Assembly (NCBI GenBank): GCA_023653785.1
Contig: JAMKCH010005340.1
Location: forward strand, 1-64,000
Reading direction: 5' to 3'
Origin: Ophioderma brevispina
Lineage: Eukaryota > Echinodermata > Ophiuroidea > Amphilepidida > Ophiodermatidae
Length of the DNA: 64,000 bases
The notes beneath the pieces are model-generated. The model was not told the DNA's origin. It ran no database searches and was given only the letters and a program-made list of their open reading frames with translations. The translations under genes were made by a program, and so were the position numbers. This document shows positions 43,925 to 55,877 of this stretch, piece after piece. Every line of letters begins with the position of its first letter. Within the stretch, counting starts at the first letter, position 1.

Positions 43925-46900
43925 GTGTCCTGCCAGCTATAGCTGGCAACCCACAAATCTGCTGTGTTTAGTTTGTATTACTATCATATCTGATGGAATT
44001 AACCATGAGTGCATCAACTCAGGGTATGCCAAGCAGTTTGCTCTGAACACGTTTGTTACAATAGTAATTACTAATCTGATCTTGTAGGAATTAGAAATAA
44101 ATAAATTAAGGATCTGGGGCACTTTGGGTAGGGGTTGGATTTGAAAGCACCAAAACTTAGGGCTTCAGTCAGAACTGACATTTGGTTTGAAAGGTTGTCA
44201 CAGAACTGAATTTTTGGACCAATTTTATAGTCTATGGAATCAAGTTGGGGTCAAATCAAATAAGATGTGGAGCTGAAAAAACAGTTCCCAATTTTTTTGG
44301 GTAAGAACAAACCTTTAGGCTTTTTGGCAAATTTGGGGGTTAAGAACCGGAGTTGCGTGTAGACAAAGTTCTAAAAACTGGAGAAGAGGTATGGAGTGGG
44401 GATCTGGACTGTTGCACATATCCATTACACCATTTAAGGTCAGTGCCCCCAGCCTCACCTTTGGTAATAACAGATATGTGAAACAGAGCTGGGCAAATCA
44501 TAAGGTCTAGATTAGCTGCAAACAGTGGTGGTACAAAAAAATCCCAACATGAACAAAGTCCTACATCTTTTCAAAGGAGGAAGCCCCTAAGAGTGTTCTG
44601 ACATTCATATGTTGGAGTTTAACAGTGTAATCACAATTGTCATAAACCACATGTGCCAATAACAATCTGAAATTTCAAATTAAGATTGGCAAAGCGACAG
44701 CTGGATATTGTACTGATGCCATGTGACAGTGTCTTACAAATTACACCAAGAATATACTTTTTTTGAAATAGCCAATGGAACTTCTTAGTCACTAGACTAT
44801 TCGTACAGTAGTCACTAGAACATTCTAGTTGTATCTTACTATTCATTAGTTGTACAAACATTGACTGCCTATGAAGTGATATCGTAAAAAATTAAATCAC
44901 AAGAAACAAATTTTGGGTTTCATGGGAAAACATTTGCCTGATGCCTTATCCGTTACGTCAAAATTCTATAGCAAATTGTGTTTACTTTTTAGTTGCTGAT
45001 CAAAGGGTGCGTCACAGCTGTTTTGAAAGTTCTTTATTATGACAAAACAAAATAAACAAAAAACTTAAAAAAAAAAAAAACAGTTTTGACAAATGATTTG
45101 GATTTTTTATTTGTAAACTTACACAATAACATCTGTGTAAATTTTACAAACATTTCATTGGGCGCAAATATGATTTTTCTTAAAAATCTAGTTTTATATG
45201 CTTTTTTTATGGGAAAAGGGACATATTGAGGGTCTTTAAAATAGAATACCGGAGAGAAATCATGATCATTGTAGGCCTGAATGGCAAGATTCCCAACATG
45301 GATTTTCGTTTTGCAGAGTAATCTTGCAGTCCTTACTTATCAGTTGTGAAAATTGGGTCGTTGTGCTTAAAATCGGTGTTAAAATAAAAGAAACCATTTC
45401 AGTGGGTCAAAATAACTTGTTTGGCTGTCCGGGGCTGGTGAGGGGAGGGCTTAATGCGGCTTGTGAAATGGAACACCAAAATTTATCTGTGTTTGGCCAT
45501 GGCTTGAAGCAGTCAATATGTTTCATGTAACAATAGCACATAGATTATTATTAAAGTGCAGTACAATAGTGCAGTGCAATGGTAATAAACACTTTGCACG
45601 GTCAAAAACCACAGTGAGAATAACTTGTTAATAGTCAATCTAGTAGTAAATAGACTATCTAATAGTCAATTCGGTAGTCAACATACAAGTCACTAGTCCG
45701 TAGGTGTTATGTTATATAGTAAAGGAATTTAGATAGTTTTTCTTGTATACAGAGATTTACCCACACAAATTACCACATATTGGTCAAATATCTGGTGCAG
45801 TAGTCACCTGAACCGCAATTATGCATAATATGACCAGGAACATGGTAAAAATGGCACCTTCTATGAACTTGTTCCCATTCATCCACACCCAATCACGTTT
45901 CAGGTTCATTGTCCGATTGTACATCCAACTAGTGATGGGAAAGCAGGACAATTAAATAAACAGTGCAAATAATTTTTAAAGTCAGTTCCGAAGTGCAAAG
46001 TTAATTTGGGGATGAGAGAAACATTGATCAAACTTGTATCAACGTTATAAGGGGACTCGCTTTAATTTTGATAACGCATTCGCCTTTTAAGAGTAAGGGT
46101 AACTCAAGTACAAAGGAATCCGCAGCTAGATGTTAATTAGATGGAATTAGAGGTCATGTTCTACAGACGTAGGCTTAGAGAATAGATGGTGTTTCAGAGA
46201 GTATTTTAAAATCTCTGAAACAGTTAATCTCTCCAAGGACGTGGATTGGTCTGTCGTTAAAGGGTGAATTTAGAATTACTGTGAAAATATTGTTTAGAAT
46301 TAGTAAACACTCCATGTGAATGCAAATGCAAATATTAGATGTGCTATAGCTGATTTTTTTGTGACAGTTTATTTTCCACAAGTTCAGTCACCATAGTGCA
46401 TTCTATGATGAATAACTCATAATTCTTGATGCGAATGGGGGGGCAATATGATTAAAGCACTACGTATTCCTGATTGCGATGACTTAAAAAGCGGTTTTGC
46501 GGTGGTAATGTTATACTCTGAAAAATTAAACCCCATGAAACTGAAAAATTATAATATGGAGTGTTTTGAACTACACATTTGCAAAATTATATGAATGTGG
46601 ATGCCATCAGCCGTGGCATGTGATCGGTCACCGTAACTACTACGGTTGCATTCGCCTCAATGAGATCTATTAGCTAGATAAGGAAGTACAAAGTCAGCTA
46701 TTAGCATGTTGAGTGTAAAAAGTAAGAGCTAAGTAACATATAGAGTGGACTTATTTTTTAAATATCACGATCAGTGTGAGTTTATAAAAGGACAAAGGTC
46801 TTGAAAATGCAGTTTGATACATTTTGTTGATAAACTAGGTTATAAACCGATATTTTGTGTTTGTTGGAAAGGAATACTATTCCCAAAAATTCAAGACTGT

Positions 46901-46960
46901 ATCTATTATGTAGATATAATAAAATTGAACACGAGTGCGTTGGTGTAAGAGACTAGTGGA
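43925..46960. other. Unassigned stretch downstream of the receptor gene
   Basis: No gene recognised. TAGTCACTAG-like words cluster at 44790-44830 and 45610-45705, a degenerate microsatellite. Poly-A near 45068-45080. Confidence 0.4.
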
Positions 46961-46967
46961 ACTCCAA

Positions 46968-46986
46968 TTTATTGCTGTGCTTTATT
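46968..46986 (-). promoter_or_regulatory. Candidate polyadenylation signals of the receptor gene
   Basis: Two AATAAA hexamers on the minus strand (46973-46968 and 46986-46981) lie about 190-210 bases past the receptor stop codon, a normal 3'-UTR distance. The region between stop and hexamers has no long open frame. AATAAA is common by chance in AT-rich DNA, so this is only a positional argument. Confidence 0.4.
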
Positions 46987-47176
46987 CACTGTGAGCCAAT
47001 AATATTTCAATCCCTGTGGCACACTTCAGTTAATTCATATACATGTATTTTTCAGTGAACTGTGTCGCTGGTGGATGAGCATATTTTAGACCATAGTGAT
47101 TCCACTAGCCTCTCAAACCTCACTGTGTATCCATATAAACAGGGCCCTCTTTTGGTCACAAATGGACAGCTGTGAT

Positions 47177-47415
47177 TTAGTCCGAGAGCAGTTGGACGAG
47201 CACAGACTCTACTGTCGTGTCGCCCACCAGGTGGCGATAGAAGAGATTCTCAAAGACTCTCGTACTGAATCCTCGTACGCCAGGCAAAAGAAGCAGTAGG
47301 TGTGAGAGACGAAGAGGGATGGACGTGTAACGCAACGATTCATATTCCATCAGTGCCGTGTGGGCTCTCTCATTGGCCGATTCTACCGCTGACATGTTGG
47401 ACAATCCTCGCAGAT
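47177..47415 (-). CDS. Nuclear receptor, last coding exon with LBD helices 9-12
   Basis: Terminal coding exon of the same receptor. A pyrimidine-rich acceptor (ttctctttcacag) precedes 47415; the first two bases AT complete the split codon from exon 56524-55878 to give GAT (Asp), reading LLLLNA-D-LRGLSN, the usual helix 8-9 junction of NR2 receptors. Continuing from that numbering, helix 9 is about 217-240 (AVESANERAHTALMEY), helix 10/11 about 244-275 (LRLSHLLLLLPGVR, then FENLFYRHLVGD) and helix 12 about 279-288. The reading ends at a TAA at 47179-47177. The LLLLLP-x-x-R block is the dimerisation helix in this superfamily. The helix 12 core reads VLVQLL: the acidic residue of the phi-phi-x-E/D-phi-phi motif is Gln. 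From the Met at 56511 the two exons give 290 residues; the LBD part of about 200 is a normal size. Phase match, domain order and spacing make the exon pairing secure. Confidence 0.87.
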
Positions 47416-47830
47416 CTGTGAAAGAGAAAATAAACAGAGGATATATTGAGAAAGTTATTTCTGGATTTGATGAGACACACCATTTTGAAATAAACACAAG
47501 ATAGATGAGTAGTGAATGTAGCTATAAATGTGAATGGTTACTGATAATATCAAAAAAACAAATATTTTCATCAATTTATTGGCAAGCTGCCCATTTTTAC
47601 TGGCTCTCTCTGCTGGATATGCTGTTTGGAGGAAGACGAGAATATCACCGATGTTGTTTCTGTCCTCGCAAAACTTTCCCACAAGTTGCCCCAACAGTTA
47701 GCAAGTCATTGCTTTCTGCTTCTGATAGCGATGGCATTTCTTCCCGTATTCCACTTTTGATCGTTACTTTGCTCCAAGTAGCCAATGGCAAGTGATTGAG
47801 CATTCTGCACGAATATTAGAAAAAACTTAA

Positions 47831-48055
47831 CCCCGTAAACCCTGGTAGATTCTGTGTAGGTGATAACAAATGAGTGGTTTTGGAGATGGCTTCCTGAAAA
47901 TGACTGCAGGTCATTTGGGAAGCCATCTCAAAAATTGCTTACCAAAGATTAGACTTGATGCTGTTTCTGAATAGTGTCAAGAAAAAGTGTAATTTATCAA
48001 TGTTTTTTTTGGAAAAAACACTGAAATATTTTGATTGCCTACTGGCTCCAAAGGG
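47831..48055. mobile_element. piggyBac-like MITE in the receptor intron
   Basis: TTAA at 47827-47830 and 48056-48059; ends CCCCGTAAACCCTGGTAG and, reversed, CCCTTTGGAGCCAGTAG are imperfect inverted repeats. An internal hairpin (GGAGATGGCTTCC...GGAAGCCATCTC) is present. Located close to the last receptor exon. Confidence 0.7.
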
Positions 48056-49088
48056 TTAACTCCATTTTCCCATATATATCAACAGCTTTGCTCATAAGCA
48101 GCCAATGGCAATCATCTAACTAAAGTGTGTTCACTAATAGATGAAACATGACCGTTGATAAATTACATCGAGATAACACCAGGGAAGAACTAAATCAAAA
48201 TGCAACCCTAGAGTAAATATACTATAGAAGCTATCCTGTATTTTAGCACAAGTTGGAGCAATTCCTCAGACAAAATGTGCAGAAAATAAGTGGCAAATAA
48301 TAGGGTCATGTTCCACCTTACACTGAACAAGGTATAGCAAGTGCTTGCCACACGTCCGCTGGCCTCTGTGGCTCAACATGCAACACCTGGCCTGCTGGTC
48401 ACTGGCAATGTATGAAGTGAATGACTTGAACTAGAGCATGCATGCATGCATAGCATTCAGCCTGGTAATTTGGATCATCTATATTCATTGAATCTACCCC
48501 TTGCTCTGTGAGAAGTGTGCATTTAGATTAAGCAATTCCCAAGGTGTTACAGGTGAAACATTGAGACTTATACAAAGTCATCATGGAAAAAAGGGGTTGC
48601 ATGAAAAGGTATTTTGCACTGTCTCTGGGGAAATAGGGCTTGGAACATGGCTTAAAGCATACAACACTTTAGAGATATCTAGTATCTGTGATGAAACTTT
48701 TTCATCCTTGTTTTGTGAAAATAACACAAGCCATCTAAACGTCTTTACCACCATCCAAAATACCTCAGCTTGTCGTCTTCTATGTAAAACATTCCAAAAA
48801 TGGTTCTAGAAGTTAAGAGCCAGCAGCTTGGACTTTCTTAAAGATCCATTCTTGTTTTATTGATTTGCTGAACCATTTCCAGTTTTAGAGAAACCAATTT
48901 AGTTCTTTGAAGAACCTTATCAAAATAGCTTTGAACTTTAAGAGAGTTCCTGACACCCCCCAAAAAAAAGGGAAGAGTTCTATTAAAATGAAGGGTAGTG
49001 CAAACAATAATCTTCAAGAAGAAATGAAAATTTATTCATTCAAAATAATCAGGACTTTGACATTCTTTCGAAAACCACAGTATGGGGT

Positions 49089-49367
49089 CAGAGGATTGAT
49101 TGAGTCAATCACACAATGCACTAGTTTGGGAAATTTAATTCAAATAGGGTCTTGTGATCACACAAAAATCCTATTTTTAATATGTAAACCCCTGACTTTT
49201 ACACTCATTTTAGCCTACAAAAGCATTAATTAGGGAATTTAGCATGATCAGAAATGCCTGTCATTTTAAACCTTTGAAACACTTTTATTCCTAATTACTG
49301 AACATGTTTAGCACAGTATAGTATGGCACATTGCATTGCATTAGGAATTGGTTCAAAACACCCTCTG
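49089..49367. mobile_element. MITE, family CAGAGGG, copy 1
   Basis: Ends CAGAGGATTGATTGAGTCAATC... and ...GGTTCAAAACACCCTCTG are imperfect inverted repeats. The interior is shared with 55459-55744 and, in reverse, 54320-54600 (CCCACAATGCACCAG-like and CTCATTTTAGCC blocks). All three lie in the receptor intron. Confidence 0.75.
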
Positions 49368-49659
49368 GTATTGGGTGGGCTACACACTGGACACTCACCA
49401 TTAAAATGTTTTAAAGGGATGCAAGAGGATTTTCTGAGGATATATTCCTCTAAGTTTGCACTTGATTGGTTGGGGAACCACCAAGAGGTTTCAGTCTTTC
49501 AGTTTCTATATGGTTTTTGTGACAGGTTTCGCTGTGTACCCTACAAAACTGGGAGAAAGGCGAGGAGATCTGGGTGGCAAGTCATGCATGGTGGCTATTC
49601 AATATTAAGAATTAAAATCGAGGAATATTAAAAAAGGCTTTGGCATTAGAGATTTTTAT

Positions 49660-49930
49660 TTTTCTGTACATACCAATTCTAACTGTATTTTAACAGGGAA
49701 CACCTGACTGAAAAGTGCCCCTGACTCAGGCTCCGCAAAGCATGTCGTCTTCAGGAGCCAGGAGCTCAAAAAAATTGGGGATAAACTACCATAATTTGAT
49801 GACTGATTGGGTAGGCGATCTGATGATCTCTCACATACAGATTTAGCTTTAGGGTCTGAGATGTTCAAATTGAGGAAAATTACATTTTCATTTTGCCCCA
49901 TTTGATATAGGAACAATAGGAATTGTTATT
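49660..49930. repeat. Reverse-strand relative of the ~490-bp repeat
   Basis: Shares TTAACAGGGAACACCTGACTG, GACTGATTGGGTAGGCGAT and TTTTGCCCCATTTG with the reverse complement of the tandem units at 9.1-10.6 kb. Lies in the receptor intron. Confidence 0.68.
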
Positions 49931-49977
49931 TTCAGTGTGAAACTCAAAGGTTATTCTGCAATACTATAAAGAAAAAG

Positions 49978-50480
49978 AGGGTGAAAAAAAAAACCGAGTG
50001 AATCTTAATATCTCATTTCTAAAAAGATTGTAAACCACCTCCAAAATAGTTGCATGTGTTGGTTAATTCACTCCATAAAGAGAGAAATCATGAACTTTCA
50101 CTCCAAAAACTGAGTGAGAGAGAGAACACCCACTCTAAAAGTGGTGTCCTCCATTTAACTCTTTCAAGAGTAGACATTCACTCATTTGAAGTGAACGTCA
50201 CTCCTTTTTTAGTGCACTTTCACTATTTTACTGTTCTAATTTCACTCAACTCAAAAAGGAAGGTAAAGTTCTTTTTCAAAACGCGTGAAAGTCCACTCTT
50301 TAAAGAGTTAAATGGGAGGGACAACACATTTAGAGTGGGGTTCACTCTCACTCTTTTGGAGTGAAAGTTCAGTGATTTCTCTCTTTTGGGATGGATTAAC
50401 CAACCCCCCCCCCCACAGTGCAAATATTTTTGCGTGGTTTAAACTCTTTTTCGAGTGAATTAAGATTAAACTCGTTTTTT
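49978..50480. repeat. Foldback repeat with GAGTG-rich arms
   Basis: Arms about 50057-50180 and 50283-50405 pair as imperfect reverse complements (AGAGAGAAATCATGAACTTTC with GAAAGTTCAGTGATTTCTCTC; CATTTAACTCTTTCAAGAGT with ACTCTTTAAAGAGTTAAATG). An outer pair (GAGTGAATCTTAATA / GAGTGAATTAAGATTAAACTC) extends it. The frame at 50050-50364 is a by-product of the arms. Confidence 0.8.
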
Positions 50481-52123
50481 TACTCTTTTTACATTTAGAG
50501 AGTATTCATGCCAATGGACCAATACAATCAGGGATAGTGTAAGAAATGTGGTAGTGTCCAGGCCTTGCGGATCCCGGGAGGGGGCGGAGGGGGCGCGCGG
50601 CCGCGCGCCTCCCGGTATTCTGCAAAATCTTGCAAAATCAGCCCATTTGAGCTATTGTGGACCAGTTACAGCTTTCAGCCCCCCGTTAAATTTTGACATT
50701 TTTCAAAATCCTGGATCCGCAGGTTCCCACGGGGGTGGGGGGGGGTTGGGGTTTATAAGTGTGGGGGGGTTATAATGTACAGTAAAAATAGAGCATGTCA
50801 AACGACCCAAAGCTTTCACTATATTACATCTTTCCTGGGAGCTTACATAATCATTTGCAAGATTGTCATCAGCAGTATTCAACCCCTAACAAACGACCTA
50901 TATTCCGTCCCCAAACAAAAATGACCTACTTTCTATCCAACAGGCGGTAGGTAGCGTGCTAAATCAAGATTTTAATTGTTACTCTATGAGTTTTTTTTTT
51001 TTTTGTTTTTTGCTCAGAATTTACTGCTTTTTAGTATCGTATGCCATGTTAAAAATGTCAGTGTGCCTTCATGCATACAATGGAAAAGTGTTTGTCGGAG
51101 GGTGACCCAGAGCTGAAAATATTCATAAAGCATATGGGATGTGTATAGTCATTAAGAAGTCTTCATTTCTCATGGGGTCACTCTAGTCTAATGAGGTGAA
51201 TCTTGTGAGGCCGGCCTTACTATAATGTGCTAATTATCAACACGACATTGTGAAGTTAGGGATACATGTAGAGTGTTTTGGCCCAAATAAGCTTGTTTAA
51301 TGCAAAGTTCCTAGGCCCCACACACCAACTCTAATGTTAAACGTATCTTTATAGAGTCATGGGCATCCACAGAAATGCTACGTCATGAACTCTTAGCACC
51401 TATAAGCAATTAACAGTAAGAGCACATTTCATATTACACATGCTCTCAACCTTTGTTGATTGAGATTTTTCAGAAGAATTGTTTTATTGAACTAAAAAGG
51501 GGGAACTCGGGTTAACCACCTGAACTGGTGAACCCAAACATTATGCAGGGATCACCTCTTACCCTGTTCCAGTAATATCACTTTTTTTTTAAAGCATGTC
51601 GACTTAGCCTAACTTAAGGCAACATACTTAATTTTTTATTTTTTTAAATTTCTGAGATTTTTACAGAGTTGGGATAGAAATTGGCAGTTAACTGTATCTG
51701 TGGAATGGTAAAGCTCAAAATTGTGTATTGTTTGCAAAAAGAAGAAAGTTTGTAATAAGAATGGGAATTTAAAGTTAACCAGCTATCGGCGGTGGGCAGG
51801 AAAAACATCATATGGGCATTGGACCTCTAAGAGCAAACCTCATATAGGTGCATTTTCGGTAACACTGAAAAAAGCCTGGTTGGCGATATTGTCGTTTGGC
51901 CCAATAGTATCGCAAATACTTAAAATAGATCTTACATACTTCTGTAAACATCACCTCATCATTTTCACCAAATTGATGGTGACCTACATGGACAATAGGT
52001 TGGTTTGTCATGTTCCCGAAGTTGCACATATGAGGGTTGCATTTGACCTTTCAAAATTACATATGAGGGTTTTTCTGGCACCAGCGACGAATATGGGATT
52101 TGTTTTTTAATATTTATATTTAA

Positions 52124-52451
52124 GGTGCTGTTCCGATTTTTGTCTATTGTGTTCTCTAAATGAGAGCCTGACTGACACTTGTACACACTGACCATTCCAA
52201 GTACCGTGGAAACACGTTTGCGGTTTTGAATTGCTAGACAGGATTAACGCGTGCAACGCCCTAGTCACTACTGTTCAATATGATAGTTAACAGTAAAAAC
52301 AGTAGTTTTTTATCTGTAACGTGAGAAGGAAATGGATTGAAAGCCTGAATTCGGGACGGACAATGAGGAAAATACGGCATTCCATCTGATATCAAAAGTG
52401 ATACTACTTCCGGGTAAATCAGGGGAGGCCCAAAGACGTTGATTAGCACCT
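52124..52451. mobile_element. TTAA-type MITE, GGTGCT ends
   Basis: TTAA at 52120-52123 and 52452-52455; ends GGTGCTGTTCC and, reversed, AGGTGCTAATC. The interior words GAGAGCCTGACTGACACTTG and AAGTACCGTGGAAACA recur near 8425-8560 and in reverse near 55200-55250, showing a dispersed family. Confidence 0.7.
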
Positions 52452-53349
52452 TTAACAAACACAAATGGAATTGCGTTTGTGATTTATTTCGGATAGCAGG
52501 GCGGCACTCATACCTTATGAAATTAATAAAGGTATGGGGAAAATGGTGAATTTATAGTTGATCTCTGGACCACAATTCCTTACGAGACACTGGCACATTG
52601 GGACATAAATAGTGCGCCCTCAGATTTTCAAAAGCGATATTTTGCATGGCTGTAAGGCTTTTATATACAAAAGCCTTCACCCGAATGATTAAGGTGACCA
52701 AATCAGATTCCTTATGGGTCAAAACAGAACGATTTTATAATTAGCGTCGCCGGTGACGTTAAATTCAGCAGACGACGAACATGGCGTTTAACACAAGTAC
52801 ACGCACGCCGTATGTATGTTTCCCACGCGAGGCACACTGTTTGATCGATCTATAACCTTTGTGGTTATAATATCAGTGAGTACGAGTCAAAAATATTCAT
52901 GTAATATACGCATTTGTTGATTAAAGTTATGGAAAACTTAAAAGTTGACCTACAAATTACCTGGATGTCTTTATCCTCATATCAATGTCCCTATCTGTTT
53001 TGGGGTATGTTATTTTTATGTGTAAAATATATCTCTGTTCTTCCAATGGCCTAGACTATCATTTGAGAGCAAATTGAAGAAATTTCATATTTTGTGAAAA
53101 TGTGCCAGTGCCGCTTTAAAAGGGAGAGATATTGCAATACTGTGTGTGCATGTGTGTTATATTTAACCTATAGCACTCTTTTAACAGTCTCAAAGCTTTG
53201 TCATTTACTGTATGGGAAGAGGTGTTTATTAGTTTTTAGAGCAGTGCTTGAAAGAATAAGGTTGTCCTTTTGAAAGAAACACAAGAACATTTTCAGAAAA
53301 ATGCTCCACCATTTAAAAATAAATATTACATTTAGGATGCTTACTGATA

Positions 53350-53520
53350 TATTAAATCACACAAATTAATTCAGTAATCCTAAAACACTCTTTATATCAA
53401 GATGATTTATATTTTCTGTCATGCACAACAGAAACTCCAAGCACGTTTCTCTAATCAAGTGCCAATTCAGAGAAATTTGTATCCTTGGCAAATGTCTCCA
53501 TGTCCTTTTTAAGGGGTCTT
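53350..53520. mobile_element. Decayed half of a 12585-type MITE
   Basis: Contains TTCTGTCATGCACAACAGAAA, GAGAAATTTGTATCCTTGG and a CAAATGTCTCCATGTCC end resembling the right half of 12585-12942. No duplication was recognisable. Lies in the receptor intron. Confidence 0.5.
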
Positions 53521-53814
53521 CTTGTTTAACATTGCCATGGTCTACTAGCAGTGTAATATGAATGTTTCTTATGATGAATTTGATTGAAAACTTTAATATT
53601 AAGTACATAGCTGAAGGCATGCTTTTACATAGAACAAAAACATGAATTGTTTGGGCTCACAATATCATGCATTCTTGCTTTATATCCTATGGATTTTGCC
53701 AGGATATTAAGATCAATGCCAGCCTTGGGCATTTACATGGCATCAGTGGGATTGAAACCAATTTGGTCTTTCTTATATCCCCACCCTGCTTGCGATGGTT
53801 CATCAGATATAGGG

Positions 53815-54253
53815 TAGATGTTTCATATAGAAGTCCCATGATGCAAATGAGGGGTATTACAAGTGATTCTGTCATGCGATGTATGACGCTGTGCAGTAGC
53901 GATTGACGGAATGAATGGAGCAATACCGTGGCGGCGCCAGACCTCTCTTTCTGGGGCGGGGCAAACGGGGGGCAAAGTGAAATTTGGGGGGGGAAACGTG
54001 AAATTTTGGGGGGCCAAAAATATTGGAAAATTTGGAGGACAACCAATTTTGGCCCCAAAATCGCTGATTTTTGGGCCCCAAATCACTGTGAATTTTGCCC
54101 CAATTCCTTCCCCTTTTTTCTTTCGACCAGGGGGGCCCAAAAACTGGGGGGAAGAAAAAAATTTTGGGGGGGGGGGGCAAAATGCCCCCCCCTGGCGCCG
54201 CCCTGGCAATACCTTTTGTATCAATGGGACTTCTATATGAAACCATGCTACCA
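53815..54253. repeat. Short hairpin repeat holding the 53928 insertion
   Basis: TTTCATATAGAAGTCCCAT (53821-53839) has its reverse complement at about 54224-54242. The hAT-like MITE 53928-54205 occupies the loop, so the hairpin is older. Confidence 0.65.
53928..54205. mobile_element. hAT-like MITE, GGCGGCGCCAG ends, in receptor intron
   Basis: Ends GTGGCGGCGCCAG and CAGGGCGGCGCCAG (reversed), perfect 8-bp duplication GCAATACC (53920-53927, 54206-54213). Repeated GGGGGCCAAAA-like words give four overlapping spurious frames. It sits in the loop of a short hairpin repeat (53815-54253). Confidence 0.9.
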
Positions 54254-54319
54254 TGATCTATATGGTTCCTCTGCGAATCTTGCCACATGGAAATGTGTGT
54301 GAACCCATTATGGGTAAGT

Positions 54320-54600
54320 CAGAGGGTGTTTTAAACTAATCCAATTAATTGCCATTGCAATGTGTCTATACTGCACTGTACTAAAAACATGTCAGTACTT
54401 AGGGATAAAAAGGGTTAAAAAGTAAAGAACCACAAGACATTTTATGATCATGCTAAAAAATTCATAGGACTAATGCTTGTTTGGGCTAAAATGAGCATAA
54501 AGTCAGAGTTTTTAGTGTTAAGATAGGATTTTTGTGAGATCACATGACCCTATTAGGTGAATTTCCCATAACTGGTGCATTGTGGTGATTGGCTCATATA
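54320..54600. mobile_element. MITE, family CAGAGGG, reverse copy
   Basis: Begins CAGAGGGTGTTTTAAACTAA and runs in reverse orientation to GTGCATTGTGGTGATTGGCTC; the far CAGAGGG end is lost. Confidence 0.72.
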
Positions 54601-54936
54601 CACCTTGGGTATAGTCCAATGTGGTTAATTGCTATTCATCAGTTTGGAAAATAGTTACTAGAAAGACGGATAGTTCGCTGGGGAAGCTGAAACCATTTTT
54701 TAGTTGGGAATGCAGTGAAACTTAGTATTGAAAGTATAGAAGAATAATAGTGTTGATACCCCAACAGGGGAAAATATTGGTAGTTTGTGGCAAATAATGA
54801 AATCTATCATTCGCCATCAAGACAACATTTTTGGTTGTTAATTTGTTTGTCATGTGGTTGTATGGAATTTTCTTTTAAACAACGTTTGAGGGTGCCACAG
54901 CATATTAAAATCAATGACAATGGTAGAATTGCTATA

Positions 54937-55260
54937 TTAAAGGTATTGTTCCAATTGTCTTGGGCTGTACCCTGGACTTATGCAGAAGTAGTATCAATTT
55001 TAATATCAGAGAAATTGCATATTTTTCTCTTTGTCCTGCAAATTTCAGCCTTCAAATCATTTCTCTAATATGGAGACAAAACAAAAACCTGCTGTTTAAT
55101 GGTTAACCATCAATATTATAACATCGAAGTGAATAAAAGGTTGCAATGTATTATCGCTTCAACCATAAAAACTGCAAATTTATTTCCCAAGAAACTTAGT
55201 TGTGAGTGTATGCAAGTGTCAGGCTCTCAAATCAAGTACAGAACACAATACAGTTAAATT
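54937..55260. mobile_element. Probable decayed relative of the 52124 MITE
   Basis: Starts TTAAAGGTATTGTTCCAATTG; its later part reads AAGTGTCAGGCTCTCAAATC. These recall the two ends of the family. The right boundary is not defined. Confidence 0.45.
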
Positions 55261-55458
55261 TAAACAATCACCTCTAAGCATTGGTAAGAACAGCATCTTG
55301 TATTTGTCATAAAAACTTTCTTGTACAACCATACTACAACACAAAATTGATAATTTGCCAATGAGTAGTAACTAAAAATAGGGGTTAACTGTAACATTCC
55401 CCCACACATATATTTCAAGGGGGTCATCTAATAATGTTAATTTTGGTCTAAGTGACCC

Positions 55459-55744
55459 CAGAGGGCATTTTGAGTCAATCCCACAATGCACCAGTTTTGG
55501 GAAATTTCACCTCAATAGGGTCATGTGATCTCATAAAAATCCTATTCTTAACACATAAAAATGTGACTTTAACGCTCATTTTAGCCCACAAAGCATTAGT
55601 ACTTAGGGAATTTTTTGCATGATTATGATCTGTCTTGTGGTTCTTAAACTTTTGGAACACTTTTTATCCCTAAGTACTGACATGTGTTTAGTACAGTATA
55701 GGCACATTGCTATGTATCATGGGATTGATTCAAAACACCCTCTG
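55459..55744. mobile_element. MITE, family CAGAGGG, copy 2
   Basis: Best-preserved copy: CAGAGGGCATTTTGAGTCAA to TTGATTCAAAACACCCTCTG. AAGTGACCC occurs just left of it and again 6 bp right of it, perhaps a target duplication with a short offset. Lies 134 bases from the receptor splice donor. Confidence 0.75.
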
Positions 55745-55877
55745 AAGTACAAGTGACCCTATAAAGTTAAAGCAAATAACAACCTGCATGTTTTTTTTTT
55801 TTTACTTTTAAGAAATTAAGCGGCAGCAAAATTCTGTGTATCCTAGAATAAAAATGACTAGTGCATGAGGTTCTTAC

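Larger units (their letters stand above)
47416..55877 (-). other. Intron of the nuclear receptor gene, 8.46 kb
   Basis: Intron between the two receptor exons, GTAAGA donor at 55877 and AG acceptor ending at 47416, phase 1. It has no convincing exon of its own. It holds several MITEs and foldbacks listed separately (47831-48055, 49089-49367, 49978-50480, 52124-52451, 53928-54205, 54320-54600, 55459-55744) and a G-rich repeat fragment near 50555-50770. The remaining stretches (for example 48060-49080, 50800-52120 and 52460-53340) show nothing I recognise. Confidence 0.85.

Noticed and set aside
47096..47299. 67-codon + strand frame over the receptor exon
   Set aside because: It is antisense to the well-supported last LBD exon.
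48501..48809. Open frame of 102 codons with several Cys
   Set aside because: Cys spacing does not match a zinc finger; it lies antisense in the receptor intron without splice signals.
49323..49631. Open frame of 102 codons on the + strand
   Set aside because: Begins inside a CAGAGGG-family MITE and shows no recognisable motif.
50555..50770. Possible hAT-like MITE with GCGGATCC words
   Set aside because: The two ends could not be matched as inverted repeats and no 8-bp duplication was found.
53823..54302. Overlapping frames of 109-143 codons on both strands
   Set aside because: Produced by GGGGGCCAAAA runs of the MITE 53928-54205; absence of stops is due to base composition.
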